From Paracoccaceae bacterium (GTDB lineage: Bacteria; Pseudomonadota; Alphaproteobacteria; Rhodobacterales; Rhodobacteraceae), in contig JAPUEK010000034.1 of assembly GCA_027492585.1 (NCBI GenBank), positions 34,997 to 98,996 of the forward strand: a stretch of 64,000 nucleotides of DNA, written 5' to 3'. Position 1 is the stretch's first letter. The number at the start of each line of letters is the position of its first letter. Of this stretch, positions 56,561 to 64,000 are shown piece after piece. The position numbers and the translations under genes are program-made. Below the pieces are notes generated by a model. The model saw only the letters and a program-made list of their open reading frames with translations. It had not been told where the DNA came from and searched no databases.

Positions 56561-57633
56561 CGAACCCTCTTTCCCGTTTCGCCACATGGCGCGAGATCGA
56601 AGCCCAGCCGGCGATCTGGTCCGACTGGGGCAAGGCGCTGGATGTGGCAGGCCTGCGGGACTGGCTGGCCGCGCTCGGCCCGCGCGAGGTGTGGTTCTGC
56701 GGCGCCGGCTCCTCCGCCTATATCGGCGAGATCGTGGTGGCGGCGCTGGAGGGTCAGCCCGGCCTCCGCCGCGCCGTGCCGACCACCGATCTCGTCAGCC
56801 GCCCGCGCGCCTATCTGCCGGGGGCGGAGCCGCTGATCGTCAGCTTCGGCCGCTCCGGCAACAGCGCCGAGACCCTGGGGACGCTCGATGCGCTCGACGC
56901 TTTGGCGCCGGATGCGCCGCGCCTGAACATCACCTGCAACGGCGCTTCGGCGCTGGCAACGCGGCAGGCGAAACGGCAGCGCGTGGTGGTCCTGCCCGAG
57001 GCGACCCATGACGCGGGCTTTGCCATGACCTCCAGCTTCAGCACCATGTTGCTGACCGCGCTGGCGCTCTTTGACCAAAGCGTTCCGGTGGCCGAGGTTG
57101 CACCGCGGCTGGCGGCGCTGGCCGCGGCTTTGCGGCTTTCCCTGCCGGAAATGATTGCCTCAGCGACCGAGGCCCCGCTGGCGGAGCGTGTTGTCTTCGT
57201 CGGCGCCGGATCACTGGCCTTTGCGGCGCGCGAGGCGGCGCTGAAGCTGATGGAGCTGACGGCGGGTCAGGTGCCGGTTCTCTGGGACAGCACGCTCGGC
57301 TTCCGGCATGGGCCGAAATCCTTCGTGCGCGGGGCGACGGATATCTGGGTCTTCCTGTCCGACGATCCCCATGCCGCCCGTTATGACGCCGATCTGGTGG
57401 CAGAGCTGCGCGGGCAGTTTCCGCAGGCCGCGATCCGCTCCGTCGGGGCGGGCGGCGATCTGGCGCTGCCCTCGGGAGGCTGGGGCGTGATCCTGCCGGT
57501 CGTTCTGGCGCAGGTGCTGGCGGTGGTCTGGTCAGACCGGATGGGCCTGTCGGTCGATGATCCCTTCGCGGGGCTCGGCACGCTCAGCCGCGTGGTGGCG
57601 GGGGTGAAGCTCTACCCGGTGGAGGGCGCATGA
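56557..57633 (+). CDS. agaS: SIS-domain galactosamine-6-phosphate deaminase/isomerase-like protein (AgaS)
   Basis: 358-aa protein with two SIS domains. It starts TNPLSRFATWREIEAQPAIWSDWG, and shows WFCGAGSSAYIGEIV, IVSFGRSGNSAETLGTLDALD, FVGAGSLAFAAREAALKLMELTAGQVPVLWDSTLGFRHGPKSFV and DDPHAARYDADLVAEL. AgaS is known to convert GalN-6-P to tagatose-6-P with release of ammonia. It overlaps the other SIS gene by ATGA. Two different deaminases side by side suggest that both GlcNAc- and GalNAc-derived phosphates are used. Confidence 0.88.
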   Translation: MTNPLSRFATWREIEAQPAIWSDWGKALDVAGLRDWLAALGPREVWFCGAGSSAYIGEIVVAALEGQPGLRRAVPTTDLVSRPRAYLPGAEPLIVSFGRSGNSAETLGTLDALDALAPDAPRLNITCNGASALATRQAKRQRVVVLPEATHDAGFAMTSSFSTMLLTALALFDQSVPVAEVAPRLAALAAALRLSLPEMIASATEAPLAERVVFVGAGSLAFAAREAALKLMELTAGQVPVLWDSTLGFRHGPKSFVRGATDIWVFLSDDPHAARYDADLVAELRGQFPQAAIRSVGAGGDLALPSGGWGVILPVVLAQVLAVVWSDRMGLSVDDPFAGLGTLSRVVAGVKLYPVEGA

Positions 57634-58544
57634 TCGCGGCGGGCATCGACCTCGGCGGCACCAAGATCGAGGCGCAGATCTTCGATGCAGGCTGGTCGCG
57701 GATGGCTTCCCACCGGATCGCCACGCCGAAGGATTATGCCGGGCTGGTGGCGGCGATGGCCGATCAGATCGCCTGGGTGGAAGCGCAGGCAGGGCGCGCG
57801 ATCCCGGTGGGGATTTCGGCAGCCGGTCTGATCAATCCTGCGACCGGGCTGGCGCTGACGGCGAATCTTCCTGCAACCGGCAAGCCCTTTCCGGCCGATA
57901 TCGAGGCGGCGGCGGGGCGGCCTGTCACCTATGTCAACGATTGTCGCGCGCAGGCGCTGTCGGAGGCGGTCTTTGGTGCGGCGCGCGGTTATCGCACGGC
58001 GCTCGGGCTGAACCTCGGCACCGGGCTGGCGGGCGGGGTGGTGGTGGGTGGCAAGCTGCTGCACAGCCCCTCCGGCACGGGCGGGGAGTTCGGGCATTTC
58101 CCGCTCGCCGCCGGGCCGGTGCTGGCCCATGGCCTGCCGGTTCTGCCTTGTGGCTGCGGGCGGGTCGGCTGCACGGAAACGCTGATCGCCGGGCCGGGTC
58201 TGGCGCGGATCGTGGCGCATCTGACCGGGCGCAACCTGACCCCGCAGGAGATCGTGGCCTTGCGCGGGCAGGACCCGGAGATCGGCAAGGCCTGGGATGT
58301 CTGGCGGTCGCTGGTCGTCGATCTGATGGTAACGCTGACGCTGACGGTGGACCCGGAGTGCATCGTGCTCGGCGGCGGTCTGGCGCGGGCCGAAGGGCTG
58401 GTGGAGGAACTGGGCCGCGATCTTTCCGCAGCCCAGCTTGCGGGCTATGCGGTGCCGGTGATCCGGCTGGCCGAAGGCGGCGATGCAACCGGCGCAAGGG
58501 GCGCGGCCTATGCCGCCCATGAACGGGAGCGTCTGCATGGCTGA
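57630..58544 (+). CDS. ROK family N-acetylhexosamine kinase
   Basis: 304-aa ROK kinase. It starts MIAAGIDLGGTKIEAQIFD (phosphate motif DLGGTK). TYVNDCRAQALSEAVFG carries the catalytic Asp, GTGLAGGVVVGGKLLHSPSGTGGEFGHF the glycine-rich and Glu/His substrate residues, and PCGCGRVGCTE the zinc Cys set. It probably phosphorylates GlcNAc or GalNAc at C6, the reaction needed because the importer is ABC-type and not a phosphotransferase. It overlaps agaS (ATGA) and the next gene by 8 bases. Confidence 0.9.
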   Translation: MIAAGIDLGGTKIEAQIFDAGWSRMASHRIATPKDYAGLVAAMADQIAWVEAQAGRAIPVGISAAGLINPATGLALTANLPATGKPFPADIEAAAGRPVTYVNDCRAQALSEAVFGAARGYRTALGLNLGTGLAGGVVVGGKLLHSPSGTGGEFGHFPLAAGPVLAHGLPVLPCGCGRVGCTETLIAGPGLARIVAHLTGRNLTPQEIVALRGQDPEIGKAWDVWRSLVVDLMVTLTLTVDPECIVLGGGLARAEGLVEELGRDLSAAQLAGYAVPVIRLAEGGDATGARGAAYAAHERERLHG

Positions 58545-59862
58545 TCTTCTCCGCGGCATCGTGGCGCGCAACCGGGCGGGGAAGGCGGTGGCCATTCCCT
58601 CCGTCTGCTCCGCCCATCCGGAGGTTTTGCGGGCGAGCCTGATGGCGGCGGCGGCGCGGGGGGTGCCGCTGGTGATCGAGGCGACCTCCAATCAGGTCAA
58701 TCAGGATGGCGGCTACACCGGGATGCGGCCCGCCGATTTCATCGCCTTCGTGCGCGGGATCGCGGCGGAAGAGGCGGTCGATCCGGCGCTGATCGTCTTT
58801 GGCGGCGATCATCTTGGTCCGCAGGTGTGGCGCAACGGTCTCGCCGAGGCGGCGATGCAGAAGGCGGAGGCGATGATCGCCGCCTATGTGCAGGCCGGCT
58901 TCACCAAGATCCACCTCGATTGCAGCGAGGGCTGTGCGGGCGAGCCGCCGCAGCTTGGCGACGATCTGGCGGCCGGTCGGGCCGCCCGTCTGGCGGCTGT
59001 CGCGCTGAAGGCCGCACCCGATCCGGCGGCGCTGATCTTCGTGATCGGCACCGAGGTTCCGCCCCCCGGCGGCGCCCGTGCCGACGACCATGGCGACATC
59101 CTGCCGACCACCCCGCAAAGTGCGGCGGCGACGCTCGCTGCCCATGCCGCGGCCTTCCGGGCGCAGGGGCTGGAGGGGGCTCTGACGCAGGTCGCGGGGC
59201 TGGTCGTCCAGCCGGGGGTGGAGTTCTCGCCGATGGCCGTCCACCACCTGCCGATGGACCGCGACCCCGGATTGGCGGCGGTTCTGGCCGATTGGCCGGG
59301 CCTCTGCCTTGAGGCCCATTCGACCGACTACCAGCACCCCGCCGCCTATCACCGGCTGGCGGAGCTGGGCTTCGCCTTCCAGAAGGTCGGCCCGGCGCTG
59401 ACCTTTGCCTATCGGCAGGCGATCTATGCGCTCGATGCGCTTGGCCGGGAGGCGGGCTGGCTCGACGGGCCGTCCATCGCCGAAGTGATGGAGCGGCTGA
59501 TGCTGGCGGAGCCCGGATATTGGCAGGGCCATTACCGGGGCGACAGCGGCGATCTGCGGGTGGAGCGGCATTTCGGCCTCGCCGACCGCATCCGCTATTA
59601 CTGGCCGCAACCGGAAGCGCAGGCGGCGGTGGCCCGGCTGCGGGCAGGCTTTGCGGGCCGGAGCCTGCCGGAGCCGATGCTCTGGCAGCTTTTCCCCGCC
59701 GGCGTGATCGCAAGGGCCGCCGGAATGGGCCGCCCGATGGCGGAAGCCCTGGTTCTGGCCAATATCGAGGCGGCGCTGGCCCCCTATTTCCTCGGCTCCC
59801 CGGCTTTGGGGCAGGGCGCCCTTGACAGACAGGATCTCTCGGGCAAGGAGCCAAGGCCATGA
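58537..59862 (+). CDS. Class II tagatose-bisphosphate aldolase subunit (GatZ/KbaZ/AgaZ family)
   Basis: 441-aa GatZ/KbaZ-family protein, the non-catalytic partner of class II D-tagatose-1,6-bisphosphate aldolase. Family blocks are AIPSVCSAHPEVLRASLMAAAARGVPLVIEATSNQVNQDGGYTGM, FGGDHLGPQVW, KIHLDCSEGC, VQPGVEFSPMAV, LEAHSTDYQHP and FAFQKVGPALTFAYRQAIYAL. The ATG at 58537 follows GGGAG and overlaps the ROK stop. The catalytic subunit (GatY/KbaY) and the tagatose-6-P kinase are not in this window, so they lie elsewhere or this protein works without them. Confidence 0.9.
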   Translation: MADLLRGIVARNRAGKAVAIPSVCSAHPEVLRASLMAAAARGVPLVIEATSNQVNQDGGYTGMRPADFIAFVRGIAAEEAVDPALIVFGGDHLGPQVWRNGLAEAAMQKAEAMIAAYVQAGFTKIHLDCSEGCAGEPPQLGDDLAAGRAARLAAVALKAAPDPAALIFVIGTEVPPPGGARADDHGDILPTTPQSAAATLAAHAAAFRAQGLEGALTQVAGLVVQPGVEFSPMAVHHLPMDRDPGLAAVLADWPGLCLEAHSTDYQHPAAYHRLAELGFAFQKVGPALTFAYRQAIYALDALGREAGWLDGPSIAEVMERLMLAEPGYWQGHYRGDSGDLRVERHFGLADRIRYYWPQPEAQAAVARLRAGFAGRSLPEPMLWQLFPAGVIARAAGMGRPMAEALVLANIEAALAPYFLGSPALGQGALDRQDLSGKEPRP

Positions 59863-61010
59863 TCCCATCCGCCCCCACTCTCTGGCTTTGCCCCGATCAG
59901 GTCTTCGACGGTCGCCATCTGCGGCCCGGCCTTGCCGTGGGCCTGGCGCAGGGCAGGGTGGCGGCGGTGGAGCCGGTGGCAAGCCTGCCCGCCGGTGCGG
60001 CGCGGCTGCCGGTGGCGGGGGTGCTGACGCCGGGCTATGTCGACCTTCAGGTCAATGGCGGTGGCGATGCCTTCCTGAACAACGATCCTTCGGTCGCCGC
60101 CATGCAGACCATCGCCGCCGCCCATCGCCGCTTCGGCACGGTGGCGGTGCTGCCGACGCTGATCACCGATCTGCCGGAGAAGATGGACCTTGCCGTCGAG
60201 GCGGCCATCGCGGCGAAGGGGCTGCCCGGCCTCATCGGCCTGCATATCGAAGGCCCCCATATCAGCCTGCCCCGCCGCGGCACCCATGCGCCGCAGTTCA
60301 TCCGGCCGCTGGACAGCCGCACCATCGCCAATGTCGAACGCCTGCGTGCCGCCGATGTGCCGGTCATGCTGACGCTCGCGCCGGAGGCGGTGCAGCCCGG
60401 CCAGATCGCGGCACTTGCGGCGACGGGGGCGGTGATCTCCCTCGGTCACAGCGATGCGGAGGCCGGGGCGGTGGAGGCGGCGCTTGCCGAAGGCGCGCGC
60501 TGCTTCACCCATCTTTACAACGCCATGTCGCCGATGCTGAACCGCAGCCCCGGCGTGACGGGTGCGGCGATCAATTCCACCGCCTATGCCGGGATCATCT
60601 GCGACGGTCATCATGTGGCCGATGCCATGGTCGGCCTCGCAATCCGCGCAAGGCCGGTGGCGGACCGGATGTTCCTTGTGTCGGATGCCATGTCCACCGT
60701 CGGCGGCTCCGACCGCTTCGAGCTTTACGGACAGGTGGTGCGGGTGGTCGAGGGGCGTCTCGTCAATGCCGAAGGCTCGCTCGCCGGGGCGCATGTGACC
60801 ATGGCCGAAAGCGTCGCGCGGCTGGTGCGCGTGCTGGGCGTCGCGCCGGAAACCGCGCTGCGTATGGCGGTTTCGGTGCCGGCGGAGGTGATGGGGGTGC
60901 CGGCGCTTGGCACCCTTTCCGGACGCGGCGCCGAAGATCTGCTGATCCTCGGAGCGGACTGGATGCCGCGCGCCACCGGAGCCGGGCTTCTGGCCGAACG
61001 CGCCGCCTGA
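59859..61010 (+). CDS. nagA: N-acetylglucosamine-6-phosphate deacetylase
   Basis: 383-aa amidohydrolase that removes acetate from GlcNAc-6-P (or GalNAc-6-P), giving the substrate for the SIS-domain deaminases. Metal and substrate motifs are GLHIEGPH, ISLGHSDA, GARCFTHLYNAMSP, GIICDGHHVADAM and FLVSDAMSTVGG (catalytic Asp). It starts within the stop of the GatZ-like gene (ATGA). It is the last gene of the plus-strand amino-sugar operon. An AgaA role is equally possible. Confidence 0.95.
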   Translation: MIPSAPTLWLCPDQVFDGRHLRPGLAVGLAQGRVAAVEPVASLPAGAARLPVAGVLTPGYVDLQVNGGGDAFLNNDPSVAAMQTIAAAHRRFGTVAVLPTLITDLPEKMDLAVEAAIAAKGLPGLIGLHIEGPHISLPRRGTHAPQFIRPLDSRTIANVERLRAADVPVMLTLAPEAVQPGQIAALAATGAVISLGHSDAEAGAVEAALAEGARCFTHLYNAMSPMLNRSPGVTGAAINSTAYAGIICDGHHVADAMVGLAIRARPVADRMFLVSDAMSTVGGSDRFELYGQVVRVVEGRLVNAEGSLAGAHVTMAESVARLVRVLGVAPETALRMAVSVPAEVMGVPALGTLSGRGAEDLLILGADWMPRATGAGLLAERAA

Positions 61011-61032
61011 TCCTGCTCTCCTCCGCCAGGGC

Positions 61033-61126
61033 GGAGATCGCGGACGCTCCGCGGGGGATATTTGGAAAGAGAAGAAAGCCCCTTCTTCTCTTCTTAAATA
61101 TCCCCGCCGGAGGCTCCGCCGTCAGG
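61033..61126 (-). repeat. Dispersed palindromic repeat A, copy 2
   Basis: Reverse-orientation copy of the element at 47240-47325. Arms are CGCGGGGGATATTT and AAATATCCCCGCCGG, with TTCTTCTCTTCTT between and GCTCCGCGG outside. It lies between the convergent ends of nagA and the HpcH/HpaI aldolase gene and could terminate both. Confidence 0.8.
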
Positions 61127-61131
61127 GCAGG

Positions 61132-61899
61132 TCACGCCCCTTTCACGGCGGAGACCAGATTTGCCGCCGCTTTCATCAGCAGCGGGATGTCCCCGCCGAC
61201 CCCGAGGAAGGTGACGCCCATCTCGCGGTAGCGGGCGGCGAGCGCGAGATCGAAGGTCAGGATCCCCGCCGCCTTGCCGCTGGCGATGATCTTGCGGAGG
61301 GCGTCGTCGATGGCCTGCTGCACTTCGGGCGCCGCGGTATTGCCGGGAAAGCCCATGTCGGCGGCAAGGTCGGAGGGGCCGATGAAGACGCCATCCACCC
61401 CGTCGAGCGCCAGAATACCCGGCAGCGCCGCAAGACCCGCGCGGCTTTCGACCTGAAGGAGAAGGCAGGTTTCCCGGTTGGCGGTTGTCAGATAATCGGC
61501 GGTCCGCCCGAAATCGGCCGCCCGTGCCACCGAGGCGCCAAGGCCGCGCATCCCTTCCGGCGGATAGCGCATGGCGCGAACCAGCTCTGCTGCGTGTTCG
61601 ACGCTTTCCACCATCGGGATCAGCAGGGTTTGCACGCCCAGGTCAAGCACTTGCTTGATCATCCAGGGTTCTCCGATTGGCGGGCGCACCACGACCTGAC
61701 TGCGGTCACCGATGGTCTGGGCCTGGGAAAGGATTGTCGGGATCGAATTCGGGCCATGTTCTCCGTCGATCAGCAGCCAGTCAAAACCGCTGCCGGCCAG
61801 AAGCTCTGCCGAATAGGCACTGGCGAGGTTGAGCCAGATTCCATACTGCGGGCGCTTTTCCTGCAGGGCGGCTTTCAGTTTGTTCCTGGGGGCGGGCAT
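61132..61899 (-). CDS. HpcH/HpaI family class II aldolase
   Basis: 255-aa metal-dependent aldolase, normal length. YGIWLNLASAYSAELLAGSGFDWLLIDGEHGPNSI contains the catalytic His (DGEHGP). VVVRPPIGEPWMIKQVLDLGVQTLLIPMVES gives the Arg and metal-binding Glu region, LLLQVESRAGLAALPGIL the second Glu, and DGVFIGPSDLAADMGF the Asp ligand. Family members cleave 2-keto-3-deoxy acids such as 4-hydroxy-2-oxoheptanedioate, 2-keto-3-deoxy-glucarate or -rhamnonate to pyruvate plus an aldehyde. Here it could serve a sugar-acid branch, but it is monocistronic, with a palindrome upstream. Confidence 0.88.
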   Translation of the reverse strand: MPAPRNKLKAALQEKRPQYGIWLNLASAYSAELLAGSGFDWLLIDGEHGPNSIPTILSQAQTIGDRSQVVVRPPIGEPWMIKQVLDLGVQTLLIPMVESVEHAAELVRAMRYPPEGMRGLGASVARAADFGRTADYLTTANRETCLLLQVESRAGLAALPGILALDGVDGVFIGPSDLAADMGFPGNTAAPEVQQAIDDALRKIIASGKAAGILTFDLALAARYREMGVTFLGVGGDIPLLMKAAANLVSAVKGA

Positions 61900-62320
61900 G
61901 GGGCGATCCTTCGCTGATATCTTGTTCTATCGCGCCGGGGATTGGCTGTCAGCCGGGCGATCCAATTGATTAACGGGTTAATTAATAATCCTGCCCCGTC
62001 AAGAGCGCGTTGGCAAGACGCATAGCGAAGCGAGTTTCGAGGCATGGGCTGCTGGCAGCAGCGGCGGTCACATGCCTTTTCAGGCCCACGCTTGCCGCAT
62101 GATTTCGCCGCTTGCAACGGGGCCTGAACGCTTGCCCTTGCCTGCGGCTGACGCACGGGAGCCCGAGACGCCGCTCCGGCGGATCTCTGAGCGAATGCCG
62201 GGCTGGACGGCATATTTCCCCGCATGTTTCAGCCGCGTCTCGGCTTTGTGAAAGTCTTTGTTTTGCCTTTTGGGGCCGCGACCCCATCCTTTCCCCAAAC
62301 AAGAGAAGGAGGGAAAGACG
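61900..62320. other. Divergent intergenic region aldolase / msrP
   Basis: 421 bases. Next to the aldolase is an AT-rich promoter pocket with the near-perfect palindrome ATTGATTAAC-GG-GTTAATTAAT (61965-61986), an operator candidate. The rest, up to the msrP ribosome site (AAGGAGGG at 62307), shows no supported gene. Minus-strand frames entering from msrP give Arg/Cys-rich text without a domain. Confidence 0.55.
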
Positions 62321-63220
62321 ATGCGCTACCGGAATGAATACCGCTGGTCCGAGATCACCCCGAAATCCGCCTTTCTGAACCGCCGACAGATAATCGCGGC
62401 CACGGCTGCGCTGATCGCCTCTCCGGCGCTCGCGGCGGGCGGGACCTATTCGACGGATGAGGCGCCGAATTCGCTCGAAGACATCACCAGCTACAACAAC
62501 TACTACGAGTTCGGCTACGGCAAGTCCGACCCCGCCGCCTATGCCGGGGGGCTCAAGACCGATCCGTGGTCCATCGTCATCGACGGGCTGGTGGACAAAC
62601 CCGGCACCTACGACCTTGCCGATGTGCTGAAGGGACAGACAATAGAGGAGCGTATCTACCGCTTCCGCTGCGTCGAGGCCTGGTCGATGGTCATCCCGTG
62701 GAACGGTTTCGAGCTTTCGGCGCTGCTCAACCGTGTCGGCGTGCAACCCGCAGCGAAATATGTGGCCTTCGAGACCCTGCTGCGCCCCGAGGAAATGCCG
62801 GGTCAGAAGCTGGCGGGCATCGAATGGCCCTATCGGGAGGGGCTGCGGATGGATGAGGCGATGAATCCCCTCACCCTGCTGGCGACCGGGATCTACGGGG
62901 AGCCGATGCCCAACCAGAACGGCGCGCCGATCCGGCTGGTCGTGCCGTGGAAATACGGCTTCAAGTCGATCAAGTCGATCGTGCGGATCAGCCTGACGGA
63001 AACCATGCCGCAAACCACCTGGAACATGTTGCAGCCGAATGAATACGGCTTCTATGCCAATGTGAACCCGGAGGTGGACCACCCCCGCTGGAGCCAGGCG
63101 AGCGAGCGGCCTATCGGCGGCGGCCTTTTCGCGGGCCGGAAGGAGACGATCAAGTTCAATGGCTACGGAGAGCAGGTTGCCAGCCTCTATGCCGGGCAGG
63201 ACCTGGCGAAGGACTATTGA
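62321..63220 (+). CDS. msrP: Protein-methionine-sulfoxide reductase catalytic subunit MsrP
   Basis: 299-aa periplasmic molybdenum enzyme (YedY family) that repairs oxidised Met in envelope proteins. A Tat-type signal ([20 protein letters not shown]) leads into [16 protein letters not shown] text and the Mo-pterin domain. The Cys ligand to molybdenum is in [16 protein letters not shown], followed by [18 protein letters not shown] and [19 protein letters not shown]. The start is fixed by AAGGAGGG and the signal position. The stop overlaps the msrQ start. Confidence 0.97.
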   Translation: MRYRNEYRWSEITPKSAFLNRRQIIAATAALIASPALAAGGTYSTDEAPNSLEDITSYNNYYEFGYGKSDPAAYAGGLKTDPWSIVIDGLVDKPGTYDLADVLKGQTIEERIYRFRCVEAWSMVIPWNGFELSALLNRVGVQPAAKYVAFETLLRPEEMPGQKLAGIEWPYREGLRMDEAMNPLTLLATGIYGEPMPNQNGAPIRLVVPWKYGFKSIKSIVRISLTETMPQTTWNMLQPNEYGFYANVNPEVDHPRWSQASERPIGGGLFAGRKETIKFNGYGEQVASLYAGQDLAKDY

Positions 63221-63825
63221 TGGATCGCGCCAATCAACTTCTCCGTCGTCTGCCGAGCTGGGTGGTCTATCTGGCCGGGGCGATCCCTTTCGCGCTTCTT
63301 GTCTATGCCGCGCTGACCAACACCCTCGGCCCTGATCCCGTGAAAGGGCTGGAGCGGCCCCTGGGCGAATGGGGGCTGCGGTTTCTGATCGCCTCGCTGG
63401 CGGTGACGCCGCTGATGCGGGCCGGTCTCCGGCTGCTGAAGTTCCGCCGGGCGCTCGGCCTCCTTGGCTTCTTCTATGTGCTTCTGCATTTCACGGTCTG
63501 GATCAGCGTCGACATGGCGTTTCTCTGGAGCCAGATTCTCGGAGATCTGGTGAAGCGCCCCTATATCATCGTGGGATTCGCTGGGTTCGTCCTGTTGGTG
63601 CCATTGGCGCTGACCTCCAGCAATTTTGCGATTCGCCGCATGGGTGCGTTGGCTTGGCGGCGTCTGCACTGGCTCGCCTATCCGGCGATTCTGGCCGGCG
63701 CGGTGCATTTCGTGATGATCGGAAAGGTGTGGACGGCCGACTCCCTGCTTTATCTCGGGCTGGTAGCGGTGCTTCTGGCTGCCCGCCTGATCCCCGTCCG
63801 CAAGCGGCGGTTACAAACCGCGTGA
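63220..63825 (+). CDS. msrQ: Haem-binding membrane subunit MsrQ
   Basis: 201-aa inner-membrane b-type cytochrome (YedZ family, ferric-reductase-like domain) that passes quinol or flavin electrons to MsrP. About five to six hydrophobic helices start at LPSWVVYLAGAIPFALLVYAAL. Haem-ligand His are in FYVLLHFTVWIS, RRLHWLAYPAILAGAVHFVMIG. The ATG at 63220 overlaps the msrP TGA; an in-frame TTG one codon earlier is not needed. A strong stem-loop follows. Confidence 0.96.
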   Translation: MDRANQLLRRLPSWVVYLAGAIPFALLVYAALTNTLGPDPVKGLERPLGEWGLRFLIASLAVTPLMRAGLRLLKFRRALGLLGFFYVLLHFTVWISVDMAFLWSQILGDLVKRPYIIVGFAGFVLLVPLALTSSNFAIRRMGALAWRRLHWLAYPAILAGAVHFVMIGKVWTADSLLYLGLVAVLLAARLIPVRKRRLQTA

Positions 63826-63831
63826 TTCCTG

Positions 63832-63864
63832 CTGCGCTGCCGCAATGAAGTTGCGTCAGCGCAG
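63832..63864 (+). terminator. Stem-loop after msrQ
   Basis: CTGCGCTG-c-CGCA-atgaagt-TGCG-t-CAGCGCAG, a 12-bp stem with one internal mismatch, 6 bases after the msrQ stop. There is no clear U-tract. Confidence 0.65.
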
Positions 63865-63954
63865 CGCAGCTTGTGGTAAAGATGCGCTCAACCCCAAGAT
63901 TTTGTAGGGAAATCAGGAAAAGCGAAAAAAATATGACGACCTGCTTTTTTCTTC

Positions 63955-63983
63955 TTGCGGCTTCCTGAAGCTTTCCCTAAATA
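63955..63983 (+). promoter_or_regulatory. Strong sigma-70-type promoter, possibly of an rRNA operon
   Basis: TTGCGG - 17 bases - TAAATA, preceded by an A/T-rich tract (GCGAAAAAAATATGACG and CTGCTTTTTTC) like an UP region, and followed by CCGCCTCACCGAAGACG to the window end. The arrangement resembles Rhodobacteraceae rrn leader regions as I remember them. The gene it drives is outside the window. Confidence 0.5.
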
Positions 63984-64000
63984 CCGCCTCACCGAAGACG

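Noticed and set aside
57934..59982. 682-aa minus-strand frame opposite the ROK and GatZ-like genes
   Set aside because: Antisense shadow, Pro/Arg-rich, conflicts with two well-supported genes.
61982..63082. 366-aa minus-strand frame opposite msrP
   Set aside because: Antisense of msrP; its C-terminal part in the intergenic region has no recognisable domain.

Overview
The window is high-GC, gene-dense chromosomal DNA from an alphaproteobacterium, most likely Rhodobacteraceae (Rhodobacter / Paracoccus / Gemmobacter-like). I infer this from protein flavour, gene order and the intergenic repeats; I could run no database search. A perfect 16-bp parS-like ParB site at 7227-7242 suggests the main chromosome, fairly near the replication origin. 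The last 50 bases carry a strong sigma-70-type promoter that may lead into an rRNA operon.

Region by region. 1-5744 (minus): XRE-cupin regulator followed by dppABCDF, a dipeptide ABC importer; dppF runs off the left edge. 5973-9020: argG, an SCP2-domain protein, a GNAT acetyltransferase and a decayed Cys-rich reading frame. 9050-16492: clpB with a textbook terminator, small conserved hypotheticals, a beta-propeller protein, cutC with a ROK kinase, and pyrF. 16538-27281: a sugar/sugar-acid locus. An MDR dehydrogenase, a ribose-type ABC importer, two SDR dehydrogenases, a UxaA-family dehydratase and an FAH-family hydrolase form one minus-strand operon. A GntR/FCD regulator and a UxaB-like reductase lie beside it, and two copies of one putative operator link the promoters. 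The enzyme set fits L-fucose and L-galactose/L-galactonate breakdown.

27500-30306: a DgcA-like flavin/Fe-S oxidoreductase with a divergent TetR regulator. 30292-47203: the most interesting region, a MarR-controlled, tightly coupled 13-gene plus-strand island. It encodes a molybdenum hydroxylase (FAD subunit plus a fused 2Fe-2S/Mo subunit), a 6-hydroxynicotinate-reductase-like Fe-S flavoprotein, a UPF0280 (ApbE-like) protein, a DUF1185 protein, a polytopic membrane protein, a branched-chain-amino-acid/amide-type ABC importer and a HyuA/HyuB (hydantoinase/oxoprolinase) pair. Together these read as import, hydroxylation, ring reduction and ATP-driven lactam opening of an N-heterocycle. The reductase carries an SGAT flavinylation motif and is followed directly by the ApbE-like gene, which suggests a dedicated covalent flavin maturation step.

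47334-61010: an amino-sugar locus. It has a cytosolic GH20 hexosaminidase, a NagR-like GntR/UTRA regulator, a sugar ABC importer, a Gfo/Idh/MocA oxidoreductase, two SIS-domain sugar-phosphate isomerases/deaminases, a ROK kinase, a GatZ/KbaZ-type protein and nagA. 61132-63825: an HpcH/HpaI aldolase and the msrPQ methionine-sulfoxide reductase system.

Non-coding structure is rich. Every substrate-binding-protein gene of the four ABC importers is followed by a strong stem-loop. Two families of dispersed palindromic repeats sit at gene ends. Several operator-like palindromes match the local regulators. I saw no tRNA, rRNA, insertion sequence or CRISPR array.
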